Source: HyVt-477 sp965224605 (GTDB taxonomy: Bacteria > Pseudomonadota > Gammaproteobacteria > Thiotrichales > Thiotrichaceae). Taken from it: a stretch of 64,000 bases of DNA. Of the stretch, positions 8,902-18,029 are shown piece by piece; position 1 is the stretch's first letter, and every line of letters begins with the position of its first letter. The translations under genes and the position numbers were made by a program. The DNA is taken from assembly GCA_965224605.1 (NCBI GenBank), contig CBDCZP010000005.1, forward strand, positions 62,001 through 126,000, in the 5' to 3' direction. The notes under the pieces were generated by a model that saw only the letters and a program-made list of their open reading frames with translations, had not been told where the DNA came from and did no database searches.

Positions 8902-9231
8902 CTAAAATGGCAAGCTCATTCCACCCGGTAAACTCATTCCGGATGTAACGCCAGACATTCTTTCTTCACTGGCAGCCGCCATACGCTGTGCGGCATCATT
9001 CAATGCAGCAGCTACAAGGTCTTCGATCATGTCCTTGTCATCTTCCATTAAGCTATCATCGATACTCACCCGTTTACATTCATGCGCTCCATTGAGAACA
9101 ACTGAAACTAAACCACCACCAGATACGCCTGTCACTTCCATTTCAGCAATTTCTGCTTGTGCTTTTTGCATTTCTTCCTGCATTTTCTGGGCTTGTTTCA
9201 TTATGCCGCCCAAACCGCCTTTTCCTAACAT
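8902..9231 (-). CDS. ybaB: YbaB/EbfC nucleoid-associated protein
   Basis: The 109-residue DNA-binding protein has the family pattern: a Gly-rich N-terminus (MLGKGGLGGIMKQAQKMQEE), a Gln/Glu helix, GGGLVSVVLNGAHECKRVSI and an acidic segment (DDKDMIEDLVAAALNDA). The tail is Met/Gly/Ser rich. It forms dimers that bind DNA and compact the nucleoid. It is 14 bp downstream of dnaX and probably cotranscribed with it. Start is ATG at 9231. Confidence 0.95.
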   Translation of the reverse strand: MLGKGGLGGIMKQAQKMQEEMQKAQAEIAEMEVTGVSGGGLVSVVLNGAHECKRVSIDDSLMEDDKDMIEDLVAAALNDAAQRMAAASEERMSGVTSGMSLPGGMSLPF

Positions 9232-9245
9232 AGTGTTTTCCTATT

Positions 9246-11021
9246 TTAATCTCTTAAATTTGTTTGCTTGTTCTTAATCTTTATCGACCCTGGCACTATT
9301 TCTGCACCCAGTTCTACTTGCATTTCTTTGATAAAAGGATCATCCATAATCTTCTGTACAGCTTCTTGCTGACGTTCGTTACTCAACCTTGTTTGTCTTT
9401 TATCCGGTGTTTCCGTGGAAATTTCCGCAGCAGTAATTTTTAATTTTACAGTGCTGTCGAACATTTGTGCTAAAGCTAATTGTAAATCAGCCTCAGTACT
9501 ATTACTACGGAGTTGCTCCCCTTGCTGATCCAACGTCAAGTAAACTGTTTTCGTCTCATTGTCGTATTTTTCTAATAAACAATGATTTGCCAGCTGAGCC
9601 ACCATTCCTTTTAATTGTAATCTAGCGGTGATTTCATGCCAATCCCATTCCCCTGATTTATCGGCTGATTCATCGGAAATTGTAGCCTGTGGAGCTGGAT
9701 TTTCAGACATCAATTCAGGTGCAATTTCCTGAACTGCTATAGATTCATTATTCTCAGGCTTTAGTTGAGTTATCGCTACTTTTTCACCATCGCCGCTCTT
9801 GTCATCACTACTGCTAACACCGTCGCTACTATGCTTGTCGTCGCTACTCAGTTTTTTTTTTGCTGCCTTAGCTCCTGTCTCCGTTTGCTGCGATCGTTCT
9901 TTTGAAGAAGGTGGTACCGTTGTCGATAACTCTGGAATCTCGCTATCCGCTAAAGGCCTAAACGCCATCATACGTAATAACAACATCTCAAAACCTGCCC
10001 GAGGATCAGGCGACAAGGGCAAATCCCGGCGGGCGTTTAAAGCAACTTGATAGTAAAGCTGCACATCTTCCATCGACATTTTTTTAGCCAGCTGAATAAC
10101 ATACTCATCTGTTTGTTCAATTTCCGGCACCGCTTGTTGAACGGCCACCTGATGTATAAGAGAAATCAAACCATCCGCTGCCGCTTCAAAGTCAGGAACT
10201 TGTCCTGCCATGTTTTCCACGGTCTCCATGAGCTTCTTGCCATCACCATCAATGGCGGCATTGACCAAAGCAAATAGCCAGTCATGCGAAATCGTGCCTA
10301 GCATTTCGCGGACTTCGTCTTCTTTTAAAGAACCCGCACCATAGCCAATCGCTTGATCCATCAAACTCAAGGCATCACGCATACTACCATCGGCACCACG
10401 CGCTAATAGACGTAACGAAGCTTCATCAAAAGGCGTATCTTCAGCTTTTAAAATAGTTTGTAGATGACCTGTGATTAGATCAATTGGCATCCGTTTGAGA
10501 TTAAACTGCAAACAACGCGATAAAATAGTAACGGGAAGTTTTTGTGGATCAGTCGTCGCAAACAAAAACTTAACATGTGCTGGAGGCTCTTCCAGTGTCT
10601 TTAACAAAGCATTAAAGCTATGCCCAGAGAGCATATGCACCTCATCAATCAGGTATACTTTAAACCGACCACGCGTAGGCGCATAATGGACGTTTTCTAA
10701 TAACTCACGGGTATCTTCAACCTTGGTTCGTGAAGCTGCATCCACTTCTATCAGATCAATAAAACGACCCTCTGCTATCTCTTTACAGCTGGTACATTCT
10801 CCACACGGTGTTGAGGTAATCCCAGTTTCACAATTCAGGCATTTAACCAGAATCCGCGCAATCGTCGTTTTACCGACTCCACGGGTTCCCGTAAACAAAT
10901 AAGCATGATGCAGACGCTCCTCATCCAGCGCATTAGAAAGCGCTTGCAAGACATGTTGCTGGCCGACCATTTCCTTAAAATTTTGCGGTCGCCACTTTCT
11001 TGCAAGGACTTGGTAACTCAT
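9246..11021 (-). CDS. dnaX: DNA polymerase III subunit tau/gamma
   Basis: This 591-residue clamp-loader ATPase is nearly colinear with E. coli DnaX through the AAA+ region. It shows Walker A GTRGVGKTT (45-53), zinc cysteines C64, C73, C76 and C79, Walker B LIDEVHML, and sensor-region sequence TTDPQKLPVTILSRCLQF. Full-length tau should bind the polymerase and helicase through its C-terminal part. A hydrophilic Ser/Asp/Lys linker (about 375-420) follows the AAA+ core. The gene contains a programmed frameshift signal (separate entry) that would give a gamma form of about 392 residues. It follows the 4.5S RNA gene and precedes ybaB. Confidence 0.97.
   Translation of the reverse strand: MSYQVLARKWRPQNFKEMVGQQHVLQALSNALDEERLHHAYLFTGTRGVGKTTIARILVKCLNCETGITSTPCGECTSCKEIAEGRFIDLIEVDAASRTKVEDTRELLENVHYAPTRGRFKVYLIDEVHMLSGHSFNALLKTLEEPPAHVKFLFATTDPQKLPVTILSRCLQFNLKRMPIDLITGHLQTILKAEDTPFDEASLRLLARGADGSMRDALSLMDQAIGYGAGSLKEDEVREMLGTISHDWLFALVNAAIDGDGKKLMETVENMAGQVPDFEAAADGLISLIHQVAVQQAVPEIEQTDEYVIQLAKKMSMEDVQLYYQVALNARRDLPLSPDPRAGFEMLLLRMMAFRPLADSEIPELSTTVPPSSKERSQQTETGAKAAKKKLSSDDKHSSDGVSSSDDKSGDGEKVAITQLKPENNESIAVQEIAPELMSENPAPQATISDESADKSGEWDWHEITARLQLKGMVAQLANHCLLEKYDNETKTVYLTLDQQGEQLRSNSTEADLQLALAQMFDSTVKLKITAAEISTETPDKRQTRLSNERQQEAVQKIMDDPFIKEMQVELGAEIVPGSIKIKNKQTNLRD
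9843..9876 (-). promoter_or_regulatory. dnaX: Programmed frameshift signal in dnaX (gamma/tau switch)
   Basis: On the coding (minus) strand there is AGGAG, a 10-nt spacer, then a run of ten A (codons GCA AAA AAA AAA, residues 387-390). A -1 slip after AAA reads ACT GAG TAG, so synthesis stops two residues later; a +1 slip reads TGA at once. E. coli dnaX uses an A AAA AAG slippery site with an SD-like stimulator about 10 nt upstream. Transcriptional slippage on the A10 run is also possible. Confidence 0.75.
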
Positions 11022-11133
11022 AGTGTGAGAATTAACTTGATTGAGAAAACAGGATTATATAGGGAAACTCTGATCAAGTCTCAGTCGTTAATAAAGGACG
11101 GGGAGTTATTTGCCGAGAATTCGAGAAATTAAA

Positions 11134-11247
11134 GGTGGTGACCCACACCAGCCACATTCCGGCACCCGATCTACTGCTACCGTTGCTCCCTTCCGGGCCT
11201 GGCGGAATTCACAGTTTCTCGTCGCGAAAGAACCAATGCGCGTCACC
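11134..11247 (-). ncRNA. ffs: Signal recognition particle 4.5S RNA
   Basis: The minus strand has the SRP RNA core: GCCAGGCCCGGAAGGGAGCA contains the conserved GGAAG tetraloop region and asymmetric bulge. The 5' GGTGACGCGCA and 3' GGGTCACC ends pair into the terminal stem, giving a hairpin of about 114 nt as in gammaproteobacteria. It binds Ffh for cotranslational targeting. It lies about 110 bp upstream of dnaX, its usual neighbour. Confidence 0.93.
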
Positions 11248-11282
11248 ATTATGTCATGCAACAAGCTTGTACTTGATTAAAA

Positions 11283-11360
11283 AATGAGCCTTCAGGCTCG
11301 CCTCAAGTGCTTATAATGAACATCTTAGGCGAAGCTAAAGCATCGCTTCCAAAAAAGCTT
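11283..11360. repeat. Family B hairpin repeat upstream of argS
   Basis: This copy has the shared core GAGCCTTCAGGCTCGCCT followed by GTGCTTATAAT and TCTTAGGCGAAGC, as in the element at 23963-24085. The outer termini are not recognisable, so it is a fragment. It occupies part of the 263-bp gap between the 4.5S RNA gene and argS. The rest of the gap must hold the argS promoter. Confidence 0.65.
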
Positions 11361-11510
11361 GCTGAATAGTGAGCGCGCAATTATGTATCAAGAAGCTGAC
11401 TTGAGCAAGCATGGATTAGCGATTTTGGACAGATACAGACAAGTAAACTTGCCGTGTTATAAAAACAGAGTAAAATCCGCGTTTCTTTTTACCTATCACT
11501 TGAAACTCAC

Positions 11511-13262
11511 ATGAACATAAGTCAACTGCTTGATCAACATATCAGCGAAGCCTTGCAAAAAGCAGGCGCACCCGACAACACTCCCAGCGTGATCAAACCC
11601 TCAAACCGACCTGAGTTTGGCGACTATCAAGCCAATGGCGTGATGGGCGCAGCCAAGCAGTTGAAAATGAATCCACGAGAGCTGGCTGGAAAAGTCCTTG
11701 AGCATTTAGATTTAACCGGTATCGCGGAGAAAGTAGAGATTGCTGGCCCTGGTTTTATCAATATCCATCTGGATAACGCATGGTTAGCCGAGCAAACTAA
11801 AGCTGTACTAAATAAAGAAATAGCTCAAGATGAAGAAATAACTCAAGTCGAGAAAACAGCTCAACCAGAAACAATTATCGTTGACTACTCAGGTCCAAAC
11901 CTCGCCAAAGAAATGCACGTTGGGCATTTACGTTCTACTATTATCGGCGATTCTGTCGCGCGTGTGCTGGACTTCCTTGGTCATAATGTCATCCGTCAAA
12001 ATCATGTCGGAGATTGGGGTACACAATTCGGTATGCTGATTGCTCATATGATTGATCAGCCCGATAGTGAATTGGGCTTGCAGCTTTCTGATCTGGAAAA
12101 CTTCTACCGTGAAGCCAAAGTTCGTTTTGATGACGATACCGATTTTGCCGAGACAGCCAGAAATTATGTTGTCAAACTACAGGCGGGTGATGAGGAATGC
12201 TTAAAGCATTGGCAGCAATTTATCGAAATTTCATTGCAGCACTGTGAAGATGTCTACAAAAAACTAAATGTACTCCTGACACGTAAGGATGTTAAACCCG
12301 AAAGCTCTTATAACAATGAACTAGCCCATGTGATCAGTGATCTGGATAAAGTAGGACTACTCACTGAAGATGCGGGAGCCCAATGTGTATTTTTGGATGA
12401 ATTCAAAGGCAAGGACGACAAAATATTACCCGCTATTGTACAAAAATCAGATGGCGGCTATCTCTATGCAACGACCGACCTTGCCGCTCTCAACTACCGT
12501 CAACACAAGCTTAATGCCTCAAGAATGCTGTACTTTGTGGATGCACGTCAAAATCTACACCTAAGCCAAGTTTTCACCATTGCCAAAAAAGCGGGCTTTG
12601 TCAAAGCTGACACGAGTTTAGAACATATGCCTTTTGGCACCATGATGGGCAAAGATGGCAAACCCTTTAAAACTCGTGTGGGCGGTACAACGAAACTGGT
12701 AGATTTATTAGTAGAAGCCGAACAACGTGCCTTTGACCTAGTATCAACAAAAAACCCTGATCTTGAAGAAACAGAGCGCAAAACCATCGCCCATATCGTC
12801 GGTATGGGCGCGGTGAAATATGCTGATCTGTCCAAAAACAGAACCTCAGACTACATCTTCAACTGGGATACCATGCTTAGTTTTGAAGGCAATACAGCTC
12901 CCTATCTGCAATATGCCTATGCACGGATTAGCAGTATCTTCCGTAAAGTAGACAGCCATGACCAACTGCACAATAAGCAAGCTGATGTAATAATTACCGA
13001 ACCTGCTGAGCATCAACTAGCCCTGAAACTACTACAATTTTCCGATGCGGTGCAGCACGTCGCAAAAGAGGGCACACCGAATCTACTGTGTAACTACCTA
13101 TTTGAACTAGCGGGTAACTTCATGACGTTCTATGAAGCTTGCCCTATTCTCAAAGCGGACGATGCCATCAAAGATAGCCGTTTGCAGTTAGCCCAATTGA
13201 CAGCCGATACATTAAAAACTGGATTAGGATTATTGGGTATAGAAACAATGGAGAGGATGTAG
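11511..13262 (+). CDS. argS: Arginyl-tRNA synthetase
   Basis: This 583-residue class I synthetase charges tRNA-Arg. It has the N-terminal ArgS additional domain (residues 1-90), the HIGH-like motif HVGH (136-139) in NLAKEMHVGHLRSTIIGD, and downstream HVGDWGTQFGMLI and YATTDLAALNYR, both strongly conserved in ArgS. The C-terminal helical DALR anticodon-binding domain is complete and ends with the typical GLGLLGIETMERM. A short Glu/Gln-rich insertion at about 103-118 is unremarkable. It is transcribed alone on the plus strand among minus-strand genes. Confidence 0.97.
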   Translation: MNISQLLDQHISEALQKAGAPDNTPSVIKPSNRPEFGDYQANGVMGAAKQLKMNPRELAGKVLEHLDLTGIAEKVEIAGPGFINIHLDNAWLAEQTKAVLNKEIAQDEEITQVEKTAQPETIIVDYSGPNLAKEMHVGHLRSTIIGDSVARVLDFLGHNVIRQNHVGDWGTQFGMLIAHMIDQPDSELGLQLSDLENFYREAKVRFDDDTDFAETARNYVVKLQAGDEECLKHWQQFIEISLQHCEDVYKKLNVLLTRKDVKPESSYNNELAHVISDLDKVGLLTEDAGAQCVFLDEFKGKDDKILPAIVQKSDGGYLYATTDLAALNYRQHKLNASRMLYFVDARQNLHLSQVFTIAKKAGFVKADTSLEHMPFGTMMGKDGKPFKTRVGGTTKLVDLLVEAEQRAFDLVSTKNPDLEETERKTIAHIVGMGAVKYADLSKNRTSDYIFNWDTMLSFEGNTAPYLQYAYARISSIFRKVDSHDQLHNKQADVIITEPAEHQLALKLLQFSDAVQHVAKEGTPNLLCNYLFELAGNFMTFYEACPILKADDAIKDSRLQLAQLTADTLKTGLGLLGIETMERM

Positions 13263-13410
13263 TTAGTTCCAATCATAAAGAGTATCTGTAGGGTGTGATC
13301 GACTCAGGTCAAGTAGCCCACCAAACCTTTCGGAGTGTTTATGAGGCTTTGGAACATTCGAATGTGTGGGGACAATGTTTGTTGTGGGTTGAAGATTTAT
13401 AAAGCTGCTT

Positions 13411-13860
13411 TCATTTTCTTCGTGCTTTAAAAAAATCTTTTAGCAACTGCGCGCATTCTTTTTGAAGAATGCCACTCTCCACTTCTATTTGATGGTTATG
13501 GCGCGAATCTTCTATATTTGAAAACATGCTCCCTGCTGCTGTTTTAGGATCATAGGCACCAAATACCAAGCGTTTAATTCGAGTGTGGATCATTAGTCCG
13601 GCACACATTGGACAGGGTTCTAAGGTGACATAAAGCGTTGTATCGGGGAGTCTATAATTTTGTAGTTGTTGACCTGCTGCTCTAATAGCGATCATTTCGG
13701 CATGTGCAGATGGGTCGTGACGGGTGATGGGTTGGTTGTAACCTTCACCGATAATTTCGCCGTTTTTAACTAATACTGCGCCTACTGGGACTTCCCCTTG
13801 ATCACTAGCTCGGTGGGCTAACTCTATGGCTCTGTGCATGAAGTCAATATCACTATTCAT
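13411..13860 (-). CDS. tadA: tRNA adenosine(34) deaminase
   Basis: The 149-residue enzyme converts A34 to inosine in tRNA-Arg(ACG). The zinc site is explicit: HAE (H53, E55) and PCPMC (C83, C86). VPVGAVLVKNGEIIGEGYN is typical of the family. The start is set at ATG 13860 (MNSDIDFMHRAIELA), which matches the usual N-terminus. The longer in-frame extension would overlap nothing conserved. It is 102 bp downstream of guaA on the same strand. Confidence 0.95.
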   Translation of the reverse strand: MNSDIDFMHRAIELAHRASDQGEVPVGAVLVKNGEIIGEGYNQPITRHDPSAHAEMIAIRAAGQQLQNYRLPDTTLYVTLEPCPMCAGLMIHTRIKRLVFGAYDPKTAAGSMFSNIEDSRHNHQIEVESGILQKECAQLLKDFFKARRK

Positions 13861-13962
13861 TGTGTAATGGTTCTCTGTGGTATCGGTTTGTACACAAAAG
13901 CTCCCCCTCTTAATAAGAGGATGTCGCAAAAGGGCACTTTTAGCTGCCTGCATCCCGTCGCC

Positions 13963-15540
13963 CTACTCCCATTCTATGGTTGCTGGTGGTTTGCCCGAAA
14001 TATCGTAAACCACTCTGGATATGCCTTCTATTTCATTGATAATTCTGCGCGATACTTCATCCAGGAAGTCATACGGAAGATGCGCCCAGCGAGCTGTCAT
14101 AAAGTCCACGGTTTCTACTGCACGCAATGCCACCACATAATCATAGCGTCTACCATCACCCGTAACCCCTACTGATTTAACCGGCAAGAATACGGTGAAT
14201 GCTTGTGATACTTTGTCGTATAAGTCAGCTTTGTAGAGTTCTTCGATAAAGATGTAATCCGCTAAACGCAAGATATCCGCATATTCTTTGTTAACGGCTC
14301 CCAATATCCTCACACCCAAACCTGGGCCGGGAAAAGGATGGCGATATACCATTTCTCTGGCTAAACCTAATTCAACACCAATTTCTCGAACTTCGTCTTT
14401 GAATAATTCACGTAAGGGTTCAACAAGCCCTAGCTTCATATCTTCTGGTAAACCACCGACGTTGTGATGAGATTTGATCAGGTGTGCTTTACCTGTTTTT
14501 GCGCCCGCCGATTCAATCACATCAGGATAAATCGTGCCTTGCGCGAGCCATTTTGCATTGTTTAATTTACCAGCTTCTTCATCAAATATTTCGACAAACA
14601 TGTTGCCAATAATCTTACGTTTGTCTTCGGGGTCTGTTTTACCCTCTAGTGCATTCATAAAACGATCAGCCGCATTGACACGAATGACTTTCACACCCAT
14701 ATGTTCCGCAAAGGCAGACATAACCTGATCGCCTTCTTTATGACGCAACAACCCCGTATCTACAAAGACACAGGTTAATTGCTTACCAATCGCACGATGT
14801 AATATAGCAGCCACAACCGAGGAATCTACACCACCGGATAAACCTAAAACAACTTCTTCATCACCGACTTTTTCTTGTACATTTTTGATACTGGATTCGA
14901 TGATATTGGAAAATGTCCACAATCCTTCACAACCACAAATATCACGCACAAATCGTTCTAATATACGTTCTCCCTGTGTTGTATGAGTGACTTCTGGGTG
15001 AAATTGTATACCATAATAATGGCGTGATTCGTCTGCAATTCCAGCAATAGGCGCGCTATCTGTACTTGCCATGAGCTTGAAGCCATCAGGAAGTTTTTCT
15101 ACGCGATCGCCGTGCGACATCCATACATCTAATAAACCGTAGCCTTCTTCGGTAACATGATCCTCAATATCTTTTAATAAGGCAGTATGTCCACGAGCTC
15201 GTACTTTTGCATAGCCGTATTCATGGTGGTCGGCATTGACAACTTCACCACCCAACTGAGCTGCCATGGTTTGCATTCCATAACAAATGCCTAGCACGGG
15301 TATTCCCAGATCAAACACTATCTGCGGAGCTTCAGGTGGATCACTATCAATAACAGACTCTGGCCCACCTGAGAGGATAATACCTTGTGGTGCAAACTCA
15401 CGAATATCCTCTGCGGAAACATCCCAAGGATATATTTCAGAGTAAACACCCACTTCACGTACACGACGAGCGATAAGTTGAGTATATTGTGAGCCAAAGT
15501 CGAGGATCAGGATACGATCAGCGTGGATATTAGCGGTCAT
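13963..15540 (-). CDS. guaA: GMP synthase (glutamine-hydrolysing)
   Basis: This 525-residue enzyme makes GMP from XMP, ATP and glutamine. The N-terminal class I glutamine amidotransferase domain has ILSGGPESV, the nucleophile in GICYGMQ (C86) and GIQFHPEVTHT for the remaining catalytic residues. The ATP-pyrophosphatase domain has the PP-loop GLSGGVDSS, and the C-terminal dimerisation domain ends GKPPATIEWE as in E. coli GuaA. No guaB is visible next to it. The upstream 190 bp shows no obvious riboswitch. Confidence 0.98.
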   Translation of the reverse strand: MTANIHADRILILDFGSQYTQLIARRVREVGVYSEIYPWDVSAEDIREFAPQGIILSGGPESVIDSDPPEAPQIVFDLGIPVLGICYGMQTMAAQLGGEVVNADHHEYGYAKVRARGHTALLKDIEDHVTEEGYGLLDVWMSHGDRVEKLPDGFKLMASTDSAPIAGIADESRHYYGIQFHPEVTHTTQGERILERFVRDICGCEGLWTFSNIIESSIKNVQEKVGDEEVVLGLSGGVDSSVVAAILHRAIGKQLTCVFVDTGLLRHKEGDQVMSAFAEHMGVKVIRVNAADRFMNALEGKTDPEDKRKIIGNMFVEIFDEEAGKLNNAKWLAQGTIYPDVIESAGAKTGKAHLIKSHHNVGGLPEDMKLGLVEPLRELFKDEVREIGVELGLAREMVYRHPFPGPGLGVRILGAVNKEYADILRLADYIFIEELYKADLYDKVSQAFTVFLPVKSVGVTGDGRRYDYVVALRAVETVDFMTARWAHLPYDFLDEVSRRIINEIEGISRVVYDISGKPPATIEWE

Positions 15541-15731
15541 TCAGGTCTACCTTCTGTTAATTAAGCGCTGATAATCCATAATCATATTTTCCCTGTCAAG
15601 TGTTTACGAAAATTCACAAAACATATCAGAACTAATAGCTATATAGTTTTCTGAATTATCAGCTATTTCCTTTATATTTCTGCTAAACTACCTTAGATAC
15701 AGGTAAATAGATCACAAGGAAGCAAAAAATT

Positions 15732-15941
15732 ATGGCACATTCTAAATACCTACGCTGGCTTGATGAAGAAGGGCTAACCACTAAAATTGCAAAACGTTTT
15801 GTTGCCTTTTGTGATGAAGACGTGGAACAACGGACTCGTGCTGAAAACTTCGATGCCAGTATTTATGAAGATGCCATGAAACTGGTCATCAATCACTTTG
15901 AGGGTAAAGTTGCAGCTGAAACGGGGGATGATAACCGATGA
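15732..15941 (+). CDS. Small acidic protein coupled to the SMC-like ATPase
   Basis: This 69-residue soluble protein has mixed charge and no recognised domain. Its start is well supported (AAGGA upstream of ATG). Its stop overlaps the start of the next gene as ATGA, which implies translational coupling and matched production with the SMC-like ATPase. I do not recognise the family. A regulatory or bridging subunit of the ATPase is only an inference from the overlap. Confidence 0.7.
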   Translation: MAHSKYLRWLDEEGLTTKIAKRFVAFCDEDVEQRTRAENFDASIYEDAMKLVINHFEGKVAAETGDDNR

Positions 15942-17806
15942 TTATTAGATCTCTCACTGCTGAGAATTTCCGTAAATACAAACGTCTTGAAATTGACAAT
16001 GTCCCCGAAAAAGGCCTGATTACCATTAGTGGTGAAAACGAATCAGGAAAAACCAGTATCGCCGATGCCTTAAGTTTTGCCCTATTCGGACGCACCTTTC
16101 TCACTGTCGAGCAAAATGCCAGCAAACTCATTGCCTGGGGCGAAAAGAATGCCTCGGTAATACTCAACTTCATTAACAAAGGTGAGGCTTATCAACTCAC
16201 TCGTATTGTTAATGCTGAAGGTACTGTTGATGCGCAGTTATTTAGTGAAAAAAACGCTGAACTGATTGCTGATACGCCAGAGGAAACCGAAGCCGCTTTG
16301 CAAGAAATTATGGGTTACGGCTACGAGACCTTTTCCGATTCCTATTATCTAGTTCAACGTGAATTGTCCACACCCCATCCGAACAGCGACAGCATTAAAG
16401 ACATGGTAGGAATCAGCACCTATTCCAGAATTAGTAATGAAATGCATCGCGCCAATGATATAGATGATGATCAGCTGGCTCAACTCCGTCCCCAATACGA
16501 AAAAGCCTATAAAGATTTACAAGATATGGGTATTGATGACTCATGGTTACCAGAGTTAGTAGATACACGCGACAGCGTGGAAACGGATCAGGATTACAAA
16601 CAGCAACTAGTCGCACAGCTTAGAAACTCCGCTGATACTTATACAGGAGACCGAAAGCAATTTATAGCCGGCCAACGCAAACATCGAACCTTCGGTGTTT
16701 TTTCTGATCTATTATTGGCAGCTTTAGCAGTGGCATTGGGTTTATGGGCATTAATCAAGTTTCTACCTAATGTAGCACAACCATTATTAATGCCTCAAAC
16801 TGTGGATAAGTTTACTGTTTTCAGTTCATGGACAGAGTTATGGATGCCGCTGTTAGCAGCCGTTCTTGCCATAAGTTTTTTGTTATCAATGGTCATGACT
16901 TGGCGCACGGAAGATCGAATATTATCGCCTTTAAAGCACAAGTCACAGTTGTATTCCGAAGCACTGGATGAAAGTTATCAACACGCCAAAACAGATTTGA
17001 GTGATAGCCTTTCTCCTCGCAGCCTTGATTTAATTACCCAAGCCAGTGGGGGGATTTTGCCGCTAGTGAATACTGATCATGCCGAGCTTGCTAAAGTACA
17101 TACCTTAAAAGATCAAATCGCCGAATATTATACCGATGGACTGGAAGCAGAAAAAACAGTCGAGGTTTTACGTTTTCATATAAAAGAACAACAACGCCAC
17201 AACGAAACGAATCTTGCCGTTCTAGGCAACGAAATAGACACAGAGATGGAACGCACCGCAATAGCTGCTGAATTCCGTCAAAAACTTGCCGAATATGACA
17301 CCGATATACGTCATCATACGCGTAACATTAAAGTGCAAAATATGGCGATTGATTTATTACGTAACTCAGCCAAAGAGTTTACCGACGCTTTTAATAACTC
17401 GATTACCAAAGCATCCGCTAATATTTTGCCATTCTTTACTAATAATCATTACAGTAATGTGAAAATAGATGATGATTTAAATGTCGCTGTTTTCTCCAAA
17501 GAGAAAAATGATTTTATGGATTTTGATGAGATTTCATCAGGCACACAACGTCAAATCATGTTGGCATTACGTATTGCCATGTCAGAAGAATTAGCGAAAA
17601 CTAACGATATTGATAAACAATTTATTATCCTCGATGAGCCTTTTGCGTTCTTTGACCATCAAAGAACGGTGACCACTCTTGAAAAACTGCCACAAGTTAG
17701 CGATATTATAAGTCAGGTTTGGGTAGCTTCTCAGGAGTTTCCTGAAGGAACTCATGCTGATAAAGAAATGGTTTGTCCCGCGGATAGTAATCAACTCATT
17801 GTGTAA
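15938..17806 (+). CDS. SMC/Rad50-like ATPase with a central membrane hairpin
   Basis: This 622-residue protein is built like a small SMC/Rad50 ATPase. It has N-terminal Walker A GENESGKTS (32-40), a Q-loop region with YYLVQRELS, a C-terminal signature SSGTQRQ (533-539) and Walker B IILDEPFAFFD (563-573). Where Rad50 has a zinc hook, it carries two hydrophobic helices (about 253-274 and 301-321) with LPNVAQPLL between them, flanked by coiled-coil-like arms. Membrane-spanning relatives such as the YhaN group are known, but no Mre11-like nuclease lies next to it. The partner here is the 69-residue protein. It may link DNA or repair transactions to the membrane; the role is unknown. Confidence 0.8.
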   Translation: MIIRSLTAENFRKYKRLEIDNVPEKGLITISGENESGKTSIADALSFALFGRTFLTVEQNASKLIAWGEKNASVILNFINKGEAYQLTRIVNAEGTVDAQLFSEKNAELIADTPEETEAALQEIMGYGYETFSDSYYLVQRELSTPHPNSDSIKDMVGISTYSRISNEMHRANDIDDDQLAQLRPQYEKAYKDLQDMGIDDSWLPELVDTRDSVETDQDYKQQLVAQLRNSADTYTGDRKQFIAGQRKHRTFGVFSDLLLAALAVALGLWALIKFLPNVAQPLLMPQTVDKFTVFSSWTELWMPLLAAVLAISFLLSMVMTWRTEDRILSPLKHKSQLYSEALDESYQHAKTDLSDSLSPRSLDLITQASGGILPLVNTDHAELAKVHTLKDQIAEYYTDGLEAEKTVEVLRFHIKEQQRHNETNLAVLGNEIDTEMERTAIAAEFRQKLAEYDTDIRHHTRNIKVQNMAIDLLRNSAKEFTDAFNNSITKASANILPFFTNNHYSNVKIDDDLNVAVFSKEKNDFMDFDEISSGTQRQIMLALRIAMSEELAKTNDIDKQFIILDEPFAFFDHQRTVTTLEKLPQVSDIISQVWVASQEFPEGTHADKEMVCPADSNQLIV

Positions 17807-17814
17807 AACTAAAC

Positions 17815-17998
17815 CCTGATTACCCACTTGTCTAAGCTTGTTATTAATTCAGCTTAATAACATAGGTCATGGTTTTTATATTGTAAATATTGTATAAGAG
17901 TTCCGTACCCTTCGACACTGCTACAGAGCGCCCTGAGCTGTCGAAGGGTGGTAAATTGACACTTACATAGATTAAGCTTAGGCAGATGGGTAATCAGG
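17815..17998. mobile_element. MITE family A, complete copy
   Basis: This 184-bp non-coding element has 25-bp terminal inverted repeats with 22 matches: it starts CCTGATTACCCACTTGTCTA and ends with the complement. The interior contains a CCCTTCGACA..TGTCGAAGGG inverted repeat. The copy at 31868 shares both the left end and the interior. It begins 8 bp after the SMC-like gene stop and could act as its terminator. No transposase is present. Confidence 0.8.
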
Positions 17999-18029
17999 AA
18001 CTAAATTGTATAACTAAGGGATTTAGAAA

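Noticed and set aside
12548..12835. Genes antisense to argS and similar antisense frames inside large genes
   Set aside because: They are shadows of strongly conserved coding sequence on the other strand.
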